Translations under genes and position numbers: made by a program | Assembly: GCF_002906255.1 (NCBI RefSeq) | Contig: NZ_POTC01000002.1 | Coordinates: 103,595 to 167,594, forward strand | Direction: 5' to 3' | DNA length: 64,000 nucleotides | Source of the DNA: Novacetimonas maltaceti | Lineage (GTDB): Bacteria; Pseudomonadota; Alphaproteobacteria; Acetobacterales; Acetobacteraceae | The notes under the pieces: model-generated | The model's database searches: none | What the model was told of the DNA's origin: nothing | Seen by the model: only the letters and a program-made list of their open reading frames with translations | In this document: in pieces, positions 53,019 to 61,682 of the stretch | Layout of the letters: each line of letters begins with the position of its first letter | Position numbering within the stretch: position 1 is the stretch's first letter

Positions 53019-53485
53019 CGCGGGGTTGCATCACTTTCGAAACAAGTGCCCGTTCGAGACCGTCTGGTCACATCTGTTATGAATATATGAAATACATATG
53101 TGGCATATAAAGTTACCGGCACATGACCTGCCACTCGCAACGAAATGGGAAAATATCCTTTAAAAACAGGAACATTTCAAAAGATTACACGAGATTCATC
53201 TTGTGCGAATCATTGCTTCTCCGACACCTTGTTCACAACTTAGTGATCTCGAACACTAAAATGTCAGAAGACGTATGTAATCCCGCCGGTATGTTCGGAT
53301 GAAACGGACTACCTGCTTTTTCTCCCTGCCGAAGGCCGGTTTTTCAATCCCTTGGGGACGTGTAGTGACTGGGGCCGGATTTGTGGCTCCGCTCCTGCCC
53401 CTGGAAATGAAAAGCCTCCTGCGGCGGAAAGTTGCAGCGGCGGCGTCCCGAATTCGAAACCGTTAGTTTTCTGAGGACATCACAT
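53019..53485. promoter_or_regulatory. Long control region upstream of adhAB
   Basis: This 467-base gap carries no gene-like ORF. Its first two-thirds, to about 53300, are AT-rich. An inverted repeat TTAGTG-N8-CACTAA lies at 53240-53259. The ribosome-binding site TGAGGA (53472-53477) precedes the adhA ATG by eight bases. I cannot place the promoter boxes with confidence. Confidence 0.55.
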
Positions 53486-55708
53486 ATGATTTCTGCCGTT
53501 TTCGGAAAAAGACGTTCTCTGAGCAGAACGCTTACAGCCGGAACGATATGTGCGGCTCTCGTCTCCGGCTACGCCAACATGGCATTTTCCGCTGATGAGG
53601 GTCAGGGCCAGACGGGCGAGGCGATCATCCATGCGGATGACCATCCCGGCGACTGGATGACCTATGGTCGCACATATTCTGAACAGCGCTACAGCCCGCT
53701 GGATCAGATCAACCGTTCCAATGTCGGAAACCTCAAGCTGGCCTGGTATCTGGACCTTGATACCAACCGTGGCCAGGAAGGCACGCCGCTGGTTGTCGAT
53801 GGCGTCATGTACGCCACCACCAACTGGAGCATGATGAAGGCGATCGACGCCGCCACCGGCAAGCTGCTGTGGTCCTATGACCCGCGCGTGCCCGGCAACA
53901 TCGCCGACAAGGGCTGCTGCGACACCGTCAACCGCGGTGCGGCGTACTGGAATGGCAAGGTCTATTTCGGCACGTTCGACGGTCGCCTGATCGCCCTGGA
54001 CGCCAAGACCGGCAAGCTGGTCTGGAGCGTGAACACCATTCCCCCCGAAGCCGAACTCGGCAAGCAGCGTTCCTATACGGTTGACGGCGCCCCGCGCATC
54101 GCCAAGGGCCGCGTGATCATCGGTAACGGTGGTTCCGAATTCGGTGCCCGTGGCTTTGTCACCGCGTTCGACGCGGAAACCGGCAAGGTCGACTGGCGCT
54201 TCTTCACGGTTCCCAACCCCAAGAACGAACCCGATCACGCAGCATCCGACAGCGTGCTGATGAACAAGGCCTACCAGACCTGGAGCCCGACCGGCGCCTG
54301 GACCCGCCAGGGTGGCGGCGGCACCGTGTGGGATTCCATCGTCTATGACCCCGTGAGTGACCTGGTCTACCTTGGTGTGGGTAACGGCTCGCCGTGGAAC
54401 TACAAGTACCGTTCCGAAGGCAAGGGCGACAACCTGTTCCTGGGCAGCATCGTCGCGCTGAAGCCTGAAACCGGCGAATATGTCTGGCACTTCCAGGAAA
54501 CGCCGATGGACCAGTGGGACTTCACCTCGGTCCAGCAGATCATGACGCTTGACCTGCCGATCAATGGTGAAACCCGCCACGTCGTCGTGCATGCGCCGAA
54601 GAACGGCTTCTTCTACATCATCGACGCCAAGACCGGCGAGTTCATCTCCGGCAAGAACTACGTCTATGTGAACTGGGCCAGCGGCCTGGATCCGAAGACG
54701 GGTCGTCCGATCTACAACCCAGACGCGCTGTATACGCTTACGGGCAAGGACTGGTACGGCATTCCGGGTGACCTTGGTGGCCACAACTTCGCGGCGATGG
54801 CCTTCAGCCCCAAGACGGGTCTGGTCTACATCCCCGCACAGCAGGTTCCCTTCCTGTACACCAACCAGAAGGGTGGGTTCCTTCCGCATCCTGACAGTTG
54901 GAACCTTGGCCTTGACATGAACAAGGTCGGCATCCCCGACTCCCCCGAAGCGAAAGCCGCTTTCGTGAAGGACCTGAAGGGCTGGATCGTCGCATGGGAT
55001 CCGCAGAAGCAGGCCGAAGCATGGCGCGTTGACCACAAGGGGCCGTGGAACGGCGGTATCCTTGCAACCGGTGGTGACCTGCTGTTCCAGGGTCTGGCGA
55101 ATGGTGAATTCCACGCCTATGACGCGACCAACGGCACGGACCTGTTCCACTTCGCGGCAGACAGCGGCATCATCGCTCCGCCTGTGACCTACCTTGCCAA
55201 GGGCAAGCAGTATGTTGCGGTCGAAGTGGGCTGGGGCGGCATCTATCCGTTCTTCCTTGGTGGCCTTGCGCGCACCAGCGGCTGGACGGTCAACCACTCC
55301 CACGTGATTGCCTTCTCGCTCGACGGCAAGGCCGGTCCGATGCCGAAGCAGAACGACCAGGGCTTCCTGCCCGTCAAGCCGCCTGAAAAGTTCGATGCGA
55401 GCCGCACCGATAACGGCTACTTCCAGTTCCAGACCTACTGCGCGGCCTGCCATGGCGATAACGCCGAAGGCGCGGGCGTGCTGCCTGATCTGCGCTGGTC
55501 CGGTTCCATCCGCCACACCGATGCGTTCTACAACGTCGTTGGTCGCGGTGCGCTGACCGCTTACGGCATGGATCGCTTCGACGGCAACATGAACCCGAAC
55601 GAGATCGAGGATATTCGCCAGTACCTGATCAAGCGTGCGAACGAAACCTACCAGCGGGAAGTTGATGCGCGGAAGAACGCAGCCGGTATCCCCGAGCAGC
55701 TGCCGTAA
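53486..55708 (+). CDS. adhA: Membrane-bound PQQ-dependent alcohol dehydrogenase, quinohemoprotein subunit I
   Basis: AdhA oxidises ethanol to acetaldehyde in the periplasm, using PQQ and heme c, and passes electrons to AdhB. The 740-residue precursor has a signal peptide to about residue 35 (TLTAGTICAALVSGYANMAFSA). An eight-bladed propeller follows, with the adjacent Cys-Cys in DKGCCDTVN (about residue 145) that stacks on PQQ and the repeated W motifs (AATGKLLWSYD, AKTGKLVWSVN, PETGEYVWHFQE). The C-terminal cytochrome c domain has CAACH at residues 652-656. I chose ATG 53486 because of the ribosome-binding site and signal peptide. adhB follows in the same operon. Confidence 0.98.
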   Translation: MISAVFGKRRSLSRTLTAGTICAALVSGYANMAFSADEGQGQTGEAIIHADDHPGDWMTYGRTYSEQRYSPLDQINRSNVGNLKLAWYLDLDTNRGQEGTPLVVDGVMYATTNWSMMKAIDAATGKLLWSYDPRVPGNIADKGCCDTVNRGAAYWNGKVYFGTFDGRLIALDAKTGKLVWSVNTIPPEAELGKQRSYTVDGAPRIAKGRVIIGNGGSEFGARGFVTAFDAETGKVDWRFFTVPNPKNEPDHAASDSVLMNKAYQTWSPTGAWTRQGGGGTVWDSIVYDPVSDLVYLGVGNGSPWNYKYRSEGKGDNLFLGSIVALKPETGEYVWHFQETPMDQWDFTSVQQIMTLDLPINGETRHVVVHAPKNGFFYIIDAKTGEFISGKNYVYVNWASGLDPKTGRPIYNPDALYTLTGKDWYGIPGDLGGHNFAAMAFSPKTGLVYIPAQQVPFLYTNQKGGFLPHPDSWNLGLDMNKVGIPDSPEAKAAFVKDLKGWIVAWDPQKQAEAWRVDHKGPWNGGILATGGDLLFQGLANGEFHAYDATNGTDLFHFAADSGIIAPPVTYLAKGKQYVAVEVGWGGIYPFFLGGLARTSGWTVNHSHVIAFSLDGKAGPMPKQNDQGFLPVKPPEKFDASRTDNGYFQFQTYCAACHGDNAEGAGVLPDLRWSGSIRHTDAFYNVVGRGALTAYGMDRFDGNMNPNEIEDIRQYLIKRANETYQREVDARKNAAGIPEQLP

Positions 55709-55759
55709 ACCCGCTTTTCTTAATTTTTCGCATCAACGCGACGCATGATGGTGAACATA

Positions 55760-57160
55760 ATGATCAACAGGCTTAAGGTGACTTTCGGCGCGGCAGCGCT
55801 TAGTCTGCTGGCTGGCACGGCATTGGCGCAGACGCCCGATGCCGAGCTGGTCCAGAAAGGGGCATATGTCGCAAGGCTGGGTGACTGCGTGGCATGTCAC
55901 ACGGCCCTGCACGGAACGGCATATGCCGGCGGGCTTGAAATCAAGAGCCCGATCGGGACGATCTACTCGACCAACATTACCCCCGATCCCACGTACGGTA
56001 TCGGCCGCTACACCTACGAGGAATTTGACGAGGCCGTTCGTCATGGCATCCGCAAGGATGGTTCCACGCTGTATCCGGCGATGCCCTATCCTTCCTTCTC
56101 CCGCATGACGAAGGAAGATACCCGTGCGCTGTATGCGTACTTCATGCACGGCGTGAAGCCGGTGGCGCAGCCGGACAAGCAGCCCGAGATTTCGTGGCCG
56201 ATGTCCATGCGCTGGCCGCTGTCGATCTGGCGCATGATGTTCTCCCCCTCGCCGAAGGATTTCACGCCGGCCCCCGGTACGGATCCTGAGGTCGCACGTG
56301 GTGAATACCTCGTGACGGGCGCCGGGCATTGCGGTGCGTGTCATACCCCGCGTGGCTTCGCCATGCAGGAAAAGGCCCTGGATGCTTCGGGTGGCCCCGA
56401 CTTCCTGGCCGGTGGCGCACCGATCGACAACTGGGTCGCCCCCAGCCTGCGTAACGACCCGAACGTGGGTCTGGGACGCTGGTCCGAGGATGACATCTAC
56501 CTGTTCCTGAAGTCCGGCCGTATCGACCACTCGGCCGTCTTCGGCGGAATGGGCGATGTCGTGGCGTGGAGCACGCAGTACTTCACCGATGACGACCTGC
56601 ATGCCATCGCGAAATACCTGAAGAGCCTGCCGCCGGTCCCGCCGTCGCAGGCCCCCTACAGCTATGACGCGACGACGGCGAACACGCTGGCTTCGGGCAA
56701 CATCTCCAGCATTCCGGGCGCCGATACCTACGTCAAGGAATGCGCCATCTGTCACCGCAACGACGGTGGTGGCGTGCCGCGCATGTTCCCGCCGCTGGCT
56801 GGCAACCCGGTTGTCGTGACCGACGACCCGACCTCGCTGGTGAACGTGATCACGCATGGTGGCGTCCTGCCGCCGAGCAACTGGGCACCGTCCGCCGTGG
56901 CGATGCCGGGTTACAGCAAGTCGCTGTCGGCCCAGCAGATCGCGGACGTTGTCAACTTCATCCGCACCAGCTGGGGCAACAAGGCGCAGGGCACCGTCAC
57001 TGCCGCCGACGTTACCAAGCTGCGCGACACGGGGGCCCCGGTCTCCAGCGCGGGCTGGAACGCCACCAGCAGCGGATGGCTGGTCTTCCAGCCGCAGCCT
57101 TATGGCCATGGCTGGACGTTTGCACCGCAGACGCACACCGGCGCAGACAACGCGCAGTAA
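55760..57160 (+). CDS. adhB: Alcohol dehydrogenase cytochrome c subunit II (triheme)
   Basis: AdhB anchors AdhA at the periplasmic face and hands electrons to ubiquinone. The 466-residue precursor starts MINRLKVTFGAAALSLLAGT with a signal peptide cut after ALAQ. It has three heme c sites: CVACH (43-47), CGACH (191-195) and CAICH (328-332). I chose ATG 55760; ATGs at 55745 and 55748 are in frame but add only a few residues. It is 51 bases after adhA. The small third subunit (AdhS) found in some acetic acid bacteria is not nearby. Confidence 0.97.
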   Translation: MINRLKVTFGAAALSLLAGTALAQTPDAELVQKGAYVARLGDCVACHTALHGTAYAGGLEIKSPIGTIYSTNITPDPTYGIGRYTYEEFDEAVRHGIRKDGSTLYPAMPYPSFSRMTKEDTRALYAYFMHGVKPVAQPDKQPEISWPMSMRWPLSIWRMMFSPSPKDFTPAPGTDPEVARGEYLVTGAGHCGACHTPRGFAMQEKALDASGGPDFLAGGAPIDNWVAPSLRNDPNVGLGRWSEDDIYLFLKSGRIDHSAVFGGMGDVVAWSTQYFTDDDLHAIAKYLKSLPPVPPSQAPYSYDATTANTLASGNISSIPGADTYVKECAICHRNDGGGVPRMFPPLAGNPVVVTDDPTSLVNVITHGGVLPPSNWAPSAVAMPGYSKSLSAQQIADVVNFIRTSWGNKAQGTVTAADVTKLRDTGAPVSSAGWNATSSGWLVFQPQPYGHGWTFAPQTHTGADNAQ

Positions 57161-57196
57161 GGCTGACTGGTTCCATACCGGTCGTGACTATCAGGG

Positions 57197-57227
57197 ACCG
57201 CCGCAGACACTGTCTGCGGCGGTTTTC
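57197..57227 (+). terminator. Rho-independent terminator of adhAB
   Basis: A perfect 11-bp inverted repeat: arm ACCGCCGCAGA, loop CACTG, arm TCTGCGGCGGT followed by TTTC. It lies 36 bases after the adhB stop. Confidence 0.88.
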
Positions 57228-57286
57228 TTATGCGCGCCAATCGTCCACACTGTGCCAGCAGACAGCCATGAAGACAGGAAGCCCCC

Positions 57287-57991
57287 ATGCAGCGCATCGT
57301 TGTCCTGACCGGCGCGGGAATAAGCCAGGAATCCGGCCTTCAGACCTTCCGGGGGGAAGACGGGCTGTGGAACCACGAACGGATTTCCGACATCTGCACC
57401 CCCGAAGGGTTTGCGCGCGATCCGCTGCGGGTGGACCGGTTCTATAACGGGCTGCGTGCCGGACTGGCCAATGTACGGCCCAATGCGGCGCACAGGGCGC
57501 TTGCCCATCTGGAGGACTGCGCCGCGACGGGAACATGGGACGGTGAAGTCGTGATTGTCACGCAGAACATCGATGACCTGCACGAACGCGCGGGCAGCTG
57601 CAATGTCGTACACATGCATGGGGAACTGATGCGGGTGCGCTGCACTTCCTGCGGGGCCACGCCCGCATGGCATGCTGATTGCCTGCCCCGGACACCATGC
57701 CCGCACTGCCATCGCCCGACACTGCGGCCCGATGTCGTCTGGTTTGGGGAAATCCCCTATCACATGGACCGGATCGAGGCCGCATTGCAGGCGTGCGACC
57801 TGTTCGTGGCCATCGGAACATCAGGCGTGGTCTATCCTGCCGCAGGATTTGTGCAGCAGGCCCGCACGCATGCCGATACGATGGAATTCAACATGGAACC
57901 TTCCGCCGGGACAGACCTGTTCGACCAGACGATGCTTGGCCCTGCCACGAAAACGGTGCCCCGATGGGTACGCGACGTCACCGGGTCATGA
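57287..57991 (+). CDS. cobB: NAD-dependent protein deacylase (sirtuin, CobB-like)
   Basis: This 234-residue sirtuin removes acyl groups from lysines using NAD. Motifs are VVLTGAGISQESGLQTFRGEDGLW (NAD-binding), VTQNIDDLHERAG, HMHGEL (catalytic His), two zinc-binding Cys pairs (CTSC, CPHC), RPDVVWFGE, and AIGTSGVVYPAAGF. In desuccinylating sirtuins a Tyr-x-x-Arg pair reads acidic acyl groups. Here the region is FYNGLRAG, so Arg is one position late, and the preceding Ala of FRAADG is Gly. The acyl preference may therefore differ. Its stop overlaps the next gene's start (ATGA). Confidence 0.92.
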   Translation: MQRIVVLTGAGISQESGLQTFRGEDGLWNHERISDICTPEGFARDPLRVDRFYNGLRAGLANVRPNAAHRALAHLEDCAATGTWDGEVVIVTQNIDDLHERAGSCNVVHMHGELMRVRCTSCGATPAWHADCLPRTPCPHCHRPTLRPDVVWFGEIPYHMDRIEAALQACDLFVAIGTSGVVYPAAGFVQQARTHADTMEFNMEPSAGTDLFDQTMLGPATKTVPRWVRDVTGS

Positions 57992-58599
57992 AGCCCCGCA
58001 CCACCATGCTGGCCGAGGACGCCGGGGCACAGGCGCTGGAACAACTGGTGCGCGACATCCGCGCCTGCACCGCATGCGCCTCCGTCCTGCCGCTCGGCCC
58101 GCGTCCCGTGCTGCATGTCTCCTCCACCGCGCGCATCCTGATTGCCAGCCAGGCGCCCGGCACCCGCGTGCATGAAACGGGACAGTCCTTCAACGACGCC
58201 TCTGGCGATCGGCTGCGCGGCTGGCTGGGGATCGACCGCGCGACCTTCTATGACTCCGCGCGCATCGCCATCATGCCGATGGGCATGTGCTATCCCGGCC
58301 GCATGCCAAAGGGCGGCGACAGGCCGCCGCGCCGGGAATGTGCGCCCTTGTGGCGCGACCGGGTGCTGGCGCTGATGCCCGATATCCGCCTGACGCTTCT
58401 GGTCGGGTCCTATGCACAGAATCATGTGCTGGGTCCGGGCAAGGTCGAGGATCGCGTGCGGCATTACCGTGACTTCCTGCCGCAGTATTTTCCCCTGCCG
58501 CACCCGTCATGGCGGACCGGTGCATGGGAACGCCGCAGCCCATGGTTCGCGGCGGAAGTCCTGCCCGCCCTGCGCGGCGCGGTGCATGCGCTGCTGTAA
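57988..58599 (+). CDS. Uracil-DNA glycosylase family protein
   Basis: This 203-residue protein has the UDG-superfamily pattern: IRACTACASVLPLGPRPVLH, ILIASQAPGTRVHETGQSFNDASGDRLRGWLGI, IMPMGMCYPGR, and LLVGSYAQNHVL. PHPSWRTG holds the late motif. The GQSFNDASGDRL segment resembles the family-4/5-like DUF4918/YqaJ-type set often annotated simply as uracil-DNA glycosylase family. There is no four-cysteine Fe-S pattern. Activity on uracil is not assured. It starts in the cobB stop codon, so it is cotranscribed with the sirtuin. Confidence 0.82.
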   Translation: MKPRTTMLAEDAGAQALEQLVRDIRACTACASVLPLGPRPVLHVSSTARILIASQAPGTRVHETGQSFNDASGDRLRGWLGIDRATFYDSARIAIMPMGMCYPGRMPKGGDRPPRRECAPLWRDRVLALMPDIRLTLLVGSYAQNHVLGPGKVEDRVRHYRDFLPQYFPLPHPSWRTGAWERRSPWFAAEVLPALRGAVHALL

Positions 58600-58630
58600 A
58601 GGGCCGGAGCCTGCAGATGCTGCCGTTTAC

Positions 58631-58688
58631 AAGGTGGCGGCGTTTTTCGAGGCGTTTTGGGAAAAACGCTTCACCAGAAAAACCTTTG
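58631..58688 (+). repeat. Dispersed palindromic element, copy 5 (diverged)
   Basis: The second hairpin reads GAGGCGTTTT paired with AAAACGCTTC, where other copies have GAAGCTTTTT and AAAAAGCTTC. Both arms have changed together, keeping the stem. GGCGGCGTTTTTCGA before it and CACCAGAAAAACCTTTG after it match the other copies. It lies between the converging glycosylase and marC genes. Confidence 0.75.
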
Positions 58689-58700
58689 TTCCGGTTTTTC

Positions 58701-59438
58701 TCAGTGCGTCAGTTGCACGACATTGCGCGCCATCGACATGACGACTCCCTGCACGCCTGAAATCAGGATCTGCACCCCGATCGACAGCAGGATCAGCGCC
58801 ACAAGACGCGAGACAATGCGCGTCCCGGTCGTCCCCAGCAGCTTCATCAACTGTTCCGCATAGGCATAGGCGATCCAGATGATGCACGCCACGGCCAGCG
58901 CCGCGGCAGACAGGATGCCATAGAACATGACGGTGCTGACGCCAGCCGATCCCTCGGAACTCAGCGCAATGGCCACGGCAATGGTGCCCGGCCCGACGGT
59001 AAAGGGCATCGTCAGCGGGAAGAACGCCAGTTCCATCCCGTTGGTCCGCGTGGCGCTCAGCCCCCCCTGGCTGGCCTGCGCCTGCTTGCGCGCCTCCTCG
59101 GTCTCGGGCGCCTGCAACAGCGCCCAGGCCCGCACCGCCACCACCAGGCCGCCCGCAATGCGCAGCGCGTCGATCGTGATGCCGAAGAAGGACAGGATCG
59201 TGCCCCCCATCCAGATGGAGGCGATCATCAGCATGGCGGAATAGAACGCCACCGTCCGCGCCAGCGCCAGACATTCCGCCCGGCTGCGCCCGGCCGTGAC
59301 CTGCGCGAAGATCAGCGCGGCCCCCAACGGGTTGACGATGGAAAACAGCGCCGGGAACGCCATCAGGAACGCGCCCGACGCACTGGTCAGGCCGATGGGC
59401 ACGCTCAGATGGGTCAGCACGTCATGGGAAACGGCCAC
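58701..59438 (-). CDS. MarC family integral membrane protein (UPF0056)
   Basis: This 245-residue protein has six hydrophobic segments. AFPALFSIVNPLGAALIFAQ near the N-terminus, ITIDALRIAGGLVVAVRAWALLQ and FFPLTMPFTVGPGTIAVAIAL are the MarC signatures. MarC was once linked to multidrug resistance, but that was not upheld; the function is unknown. It is 113 bases downstream of the mprF-like gene on the same strand and may be cotranscribed with it. Confidence 0.9.
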   Translation of the reverse strand: MAVSHDVLTHLSVPIGLTSASGAFLMAFPALFSIVNPLGAALIFAQVTAGRSRAECLALARTVAFYSAMLMIASIWMGGTILSFFGITIDALRIAGGLVVAVRAWALLQAPETEEARKQAQASQGGLSATRTNGMELAFFPLTMPFTVGPGTIAVAIALSSEGSAGVSTVMFYGILSAAALAVACIIWIAYAYAEQLMKLLGTTGTRIVSRLVALILLSIGVQILISGVQGVVMSMARNVVQLTH

Positions 59439-59551
59439 GCTTCATGCCTTTTCTCCGGCCTGCCCCGCCATCCTCCCCCACGAGGCCAGCGGAACATGCC
59501 CTGCAATGTCCAAAGACATGCCTTATCCGCAGATCCACGCCTTATCCACCC

Positions 59552-61627
59552 CTAGTTGTGCATGAGCGATTGCAGAACGCGCGCATCGCTGGCCCGTGCG
59601 CACAGGTAAAAGGTCTCCATGCCGGGGGAATGGGCCTCCTGCGCCGAAACCGGCAGCGGCCATGCCGTCAGCCCCAGGTCGTTGTAAACCGACAGGAACA
59701 TCGATCCCACGCACCAGAAGGCAGGCTGCCGCCCCTCCTGCACCGCAAGGTCACGCAGCCACCATATCGCGGACACGCAGTCCTCCGCATTGCCGGCGGG
59801 ATCACCCAGCCCGATCAGGAACGTCCCACGCCGCACGAACGGCAGCAGCGCCTGTCCCCGCGCGCCCACGATCAGGCCCGATGGCATCCATGCCACACCC
59901 ACGGCATCAACCGCATGGTCCAGCATGTGGTAACGCGCCTGCCCTTCGCCATCCCATGGCTCGATGGCGATGCGGCCGGGACGGATCAGGCGCATGATCA
60001 TCAGCAGCCCCAGCATGACCGCAAGCCCCATCGTCCAGCGCCCGACCCCGGACGAGGACGCGAACAGCATGATTTCCCACCAGCTTCCCCCCAGCGCGTC
60101 ATGCGGCCCCGCACAGGCCAGCACGACCACGCAGGCGATCAGCAGCAGCAGCGACATGATCGTGGGAAAGGACAGCGGTTCGCTCAGCACCCGGGCATGG
60201 CGGTAATAGGAATTGCGGAACGGCGCGATCAGGATCGCCACCAGCGCCATCAGGGCCGGGATCACAAGGGGGGAACCGCGCAGCAGCGTCAGGCCCGCCG
60301 CCGCCGCCAGCAGGCCCAGCGTGACCTTCCACGCCAGTGTCACGCGCTGCGACAGGCCGATGGCCAGGCCGATCAGCGCGACACCGATCAGCGACAGCAG
60401 GTAATCCCCCGCCATGCCGAACAGCGTATGCAGCCGCCCGGCCGCATTGTCCCACGTTTCGGGGTCAAGGATGGTCAGCGCGATCAGCACCCCGCCACAC
60501 AGCGACACCGCGCCGGTGGCCACGGCGACGGAAAAATCCGCCTCGCTCTCACGGATCACGACGCTGGGCCGGGTGGTGCGCGGCCCGCGCGCGGGACTGT
60601 CCTTCCCCGCCTTGCGCGACAGCAGCACCGCATCCCCGCGCAGGAACAGTTCATGCCCCGCGAACATCACCCCCGCAAGGAACAGCGGGACGATGTAGTA
60701 GAACAGCCGGAAGATCAGGATGGCGGTAATGATGCTGGTGCTGGGCATGTAGCTGCCCAGCGCGAGCATCATCGCCCCGTCGAAGACACCCAGCCCCCCC
60801 GGGACGCTGGCCACCAGCCCTGCGGTATAGGACGCGATATAGATCGCAAGGAACACGCCATAGCCCAGTCCCGGCGCTTCAGGCAGGAAGATGTAGGCAA
60901 TGCCCGCCGTCGCCGCGACCTCCGCCGCCGACACCACCGTCTGCGCCACCGCCATGGAGGAGGACGGGAACGTAATGGTCCACCGCCACAGCGTGACCTC
61001 GTTCAGGCGACGGCCCAGCAGGATATACAGCGCAACCCCGCCCCACAGCAGCAGTCCCACCGCTTCGAGCAGCAGGTGCGGCACCCGGGCGCCGACAACC
61101 GGCACCATTTCAGGCTCCCACAGCAGGACGCCACCAATCAGGACCGCCGCGCCAAGCAGGTAGGTGGCGGAGCAGAATGCGATGATCTGCGCCACCTCCA
61201 GCGGGCGCAGGCCCCAGTTGCCATACAGGCGGAAGCGTACGGCAGCACCGGAAATGGCCGAAAAGCCAAGGTTGTGCGACAGGACATAGGAACAGAAGGC
61301 CGCAAACGCCGTGCGCCGGAACGGTAGCGTGCGCCCGATCTGGCGCACCGCCAGCCAGTCATAGAAGGACAGTATGACATAGGACAGGACGGTCATCCCC
61401 GCCCCCGCCCACAGGGTCGTGGCCGGGATGATCGCCAGCGCGTGACGGATGTCCGCCCAGTGCAGGTGACGCATCTCACGCTGCACGACAATGATGGCGG
61501 CGACCATCAGCACCAGTCCCATGACATGGGGCAGGTGCCGCAGCCACCTGCGACCGCCCGTCTCCCCCTTCCCTTCGGCGGCGGGGGATGATCCGGGCGG
61601 GCGTGACGGGGGAAGGCCGGGCGTCAC
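59552..61627 (-). CDS. MprF-like lysylphosphatidylglycerol synthase/flippase, shortened C-terminal domain
   Basis: This 691-residue membrane protein has a UPF0104/LPG-flippase N-terminal part: WADIRHALAIIPATTLWAG, DWLAVRQIGRTLPFRRTAF and SYVLSHNLGFSAISGAAVRFRLY. More helices follow to about residue 550. The DUF2156 acyl-transfer domain begins (RRGTFLIGLGDPAGNAEDCV; AFWCVGSMFLSVYNDLGLTAW) but stops about 30 residues after the QEA motif. The normal domain is over twice that length. Only 113 bases lie before marC, so the missing half is not nearby. A flippase without synthase activity is one reading. lysK is directly upstream. Confidence 0.83.
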   Translation of the reverse strand: MTPGLPPSRPPGSSPAAEGKGETGGRRWLRHLPHVMGLVLMVAAIIVVQREMRHLHWADIRHALAIIPATTLWAGAGMTVLSYVILSFYDWLAVRQIGRTLPFRRTAFAAFCSYVLSHNLGFSAISGAAVRFRLYGNWGLRPLEVAQIIAFCSATYLLGAAVLIGGVLLWEPEMVPVVGARVPHLLLEAVGLLLWGGVALYILLGRRLNEVTLWRWTITFPSSSMAVAQTVVSAAEVAATAGIAYIFLPEAPGLGYGVFLAIYIASYTAGLVASVPGGLGVFDGAMMLALGSYMPSTSIITAILIFRLFYYIVPLFLAGVMFAGHELFLRGDAVLLSRKAGKDSPARGPRTTRPSVVIRESEADFSVAVATGAVSLCGGVLIALTILDPETWDNAAGRLHTLFGMAGDYLLSLIGVALIGLAIGLSQRVTLAWKVTLGLLAAAAGLTLLRGSPLVIPALMALVAILIAPFRNSYYRHARVLSEPLSFPTIMSLLLLIACVVVLACAGPHDALGGSWWEIMLFASSSGVGRWTMGLAVMLGLLMIMRLIRPGRIAIEPWDGEGQARYHMLDHAVDAVGVAWMPSGLIVGARGQALLPFVRRGTFLIGLGDPAGNAEDCVSAIWWLRDLAVQEGRQPAFWCVGSMFLSVYNDLGLTAWPLPVSAQEAHSPGMETFYLCARASDARVLQSLMHN

Positions 61628-61682
61628 GGGAAATACGGTCCCATCGGACGCGAAATCATCGCACGTGCACTCTGCGGCGCGC

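Noticed and set aside
53480..55516. 678-codon open frame antisense to adhA
   Set aside because: It mirrors the codon pattern of adhA, has no recognisable domain and no upstream signals. Long antisense frames are expected at this GC content.
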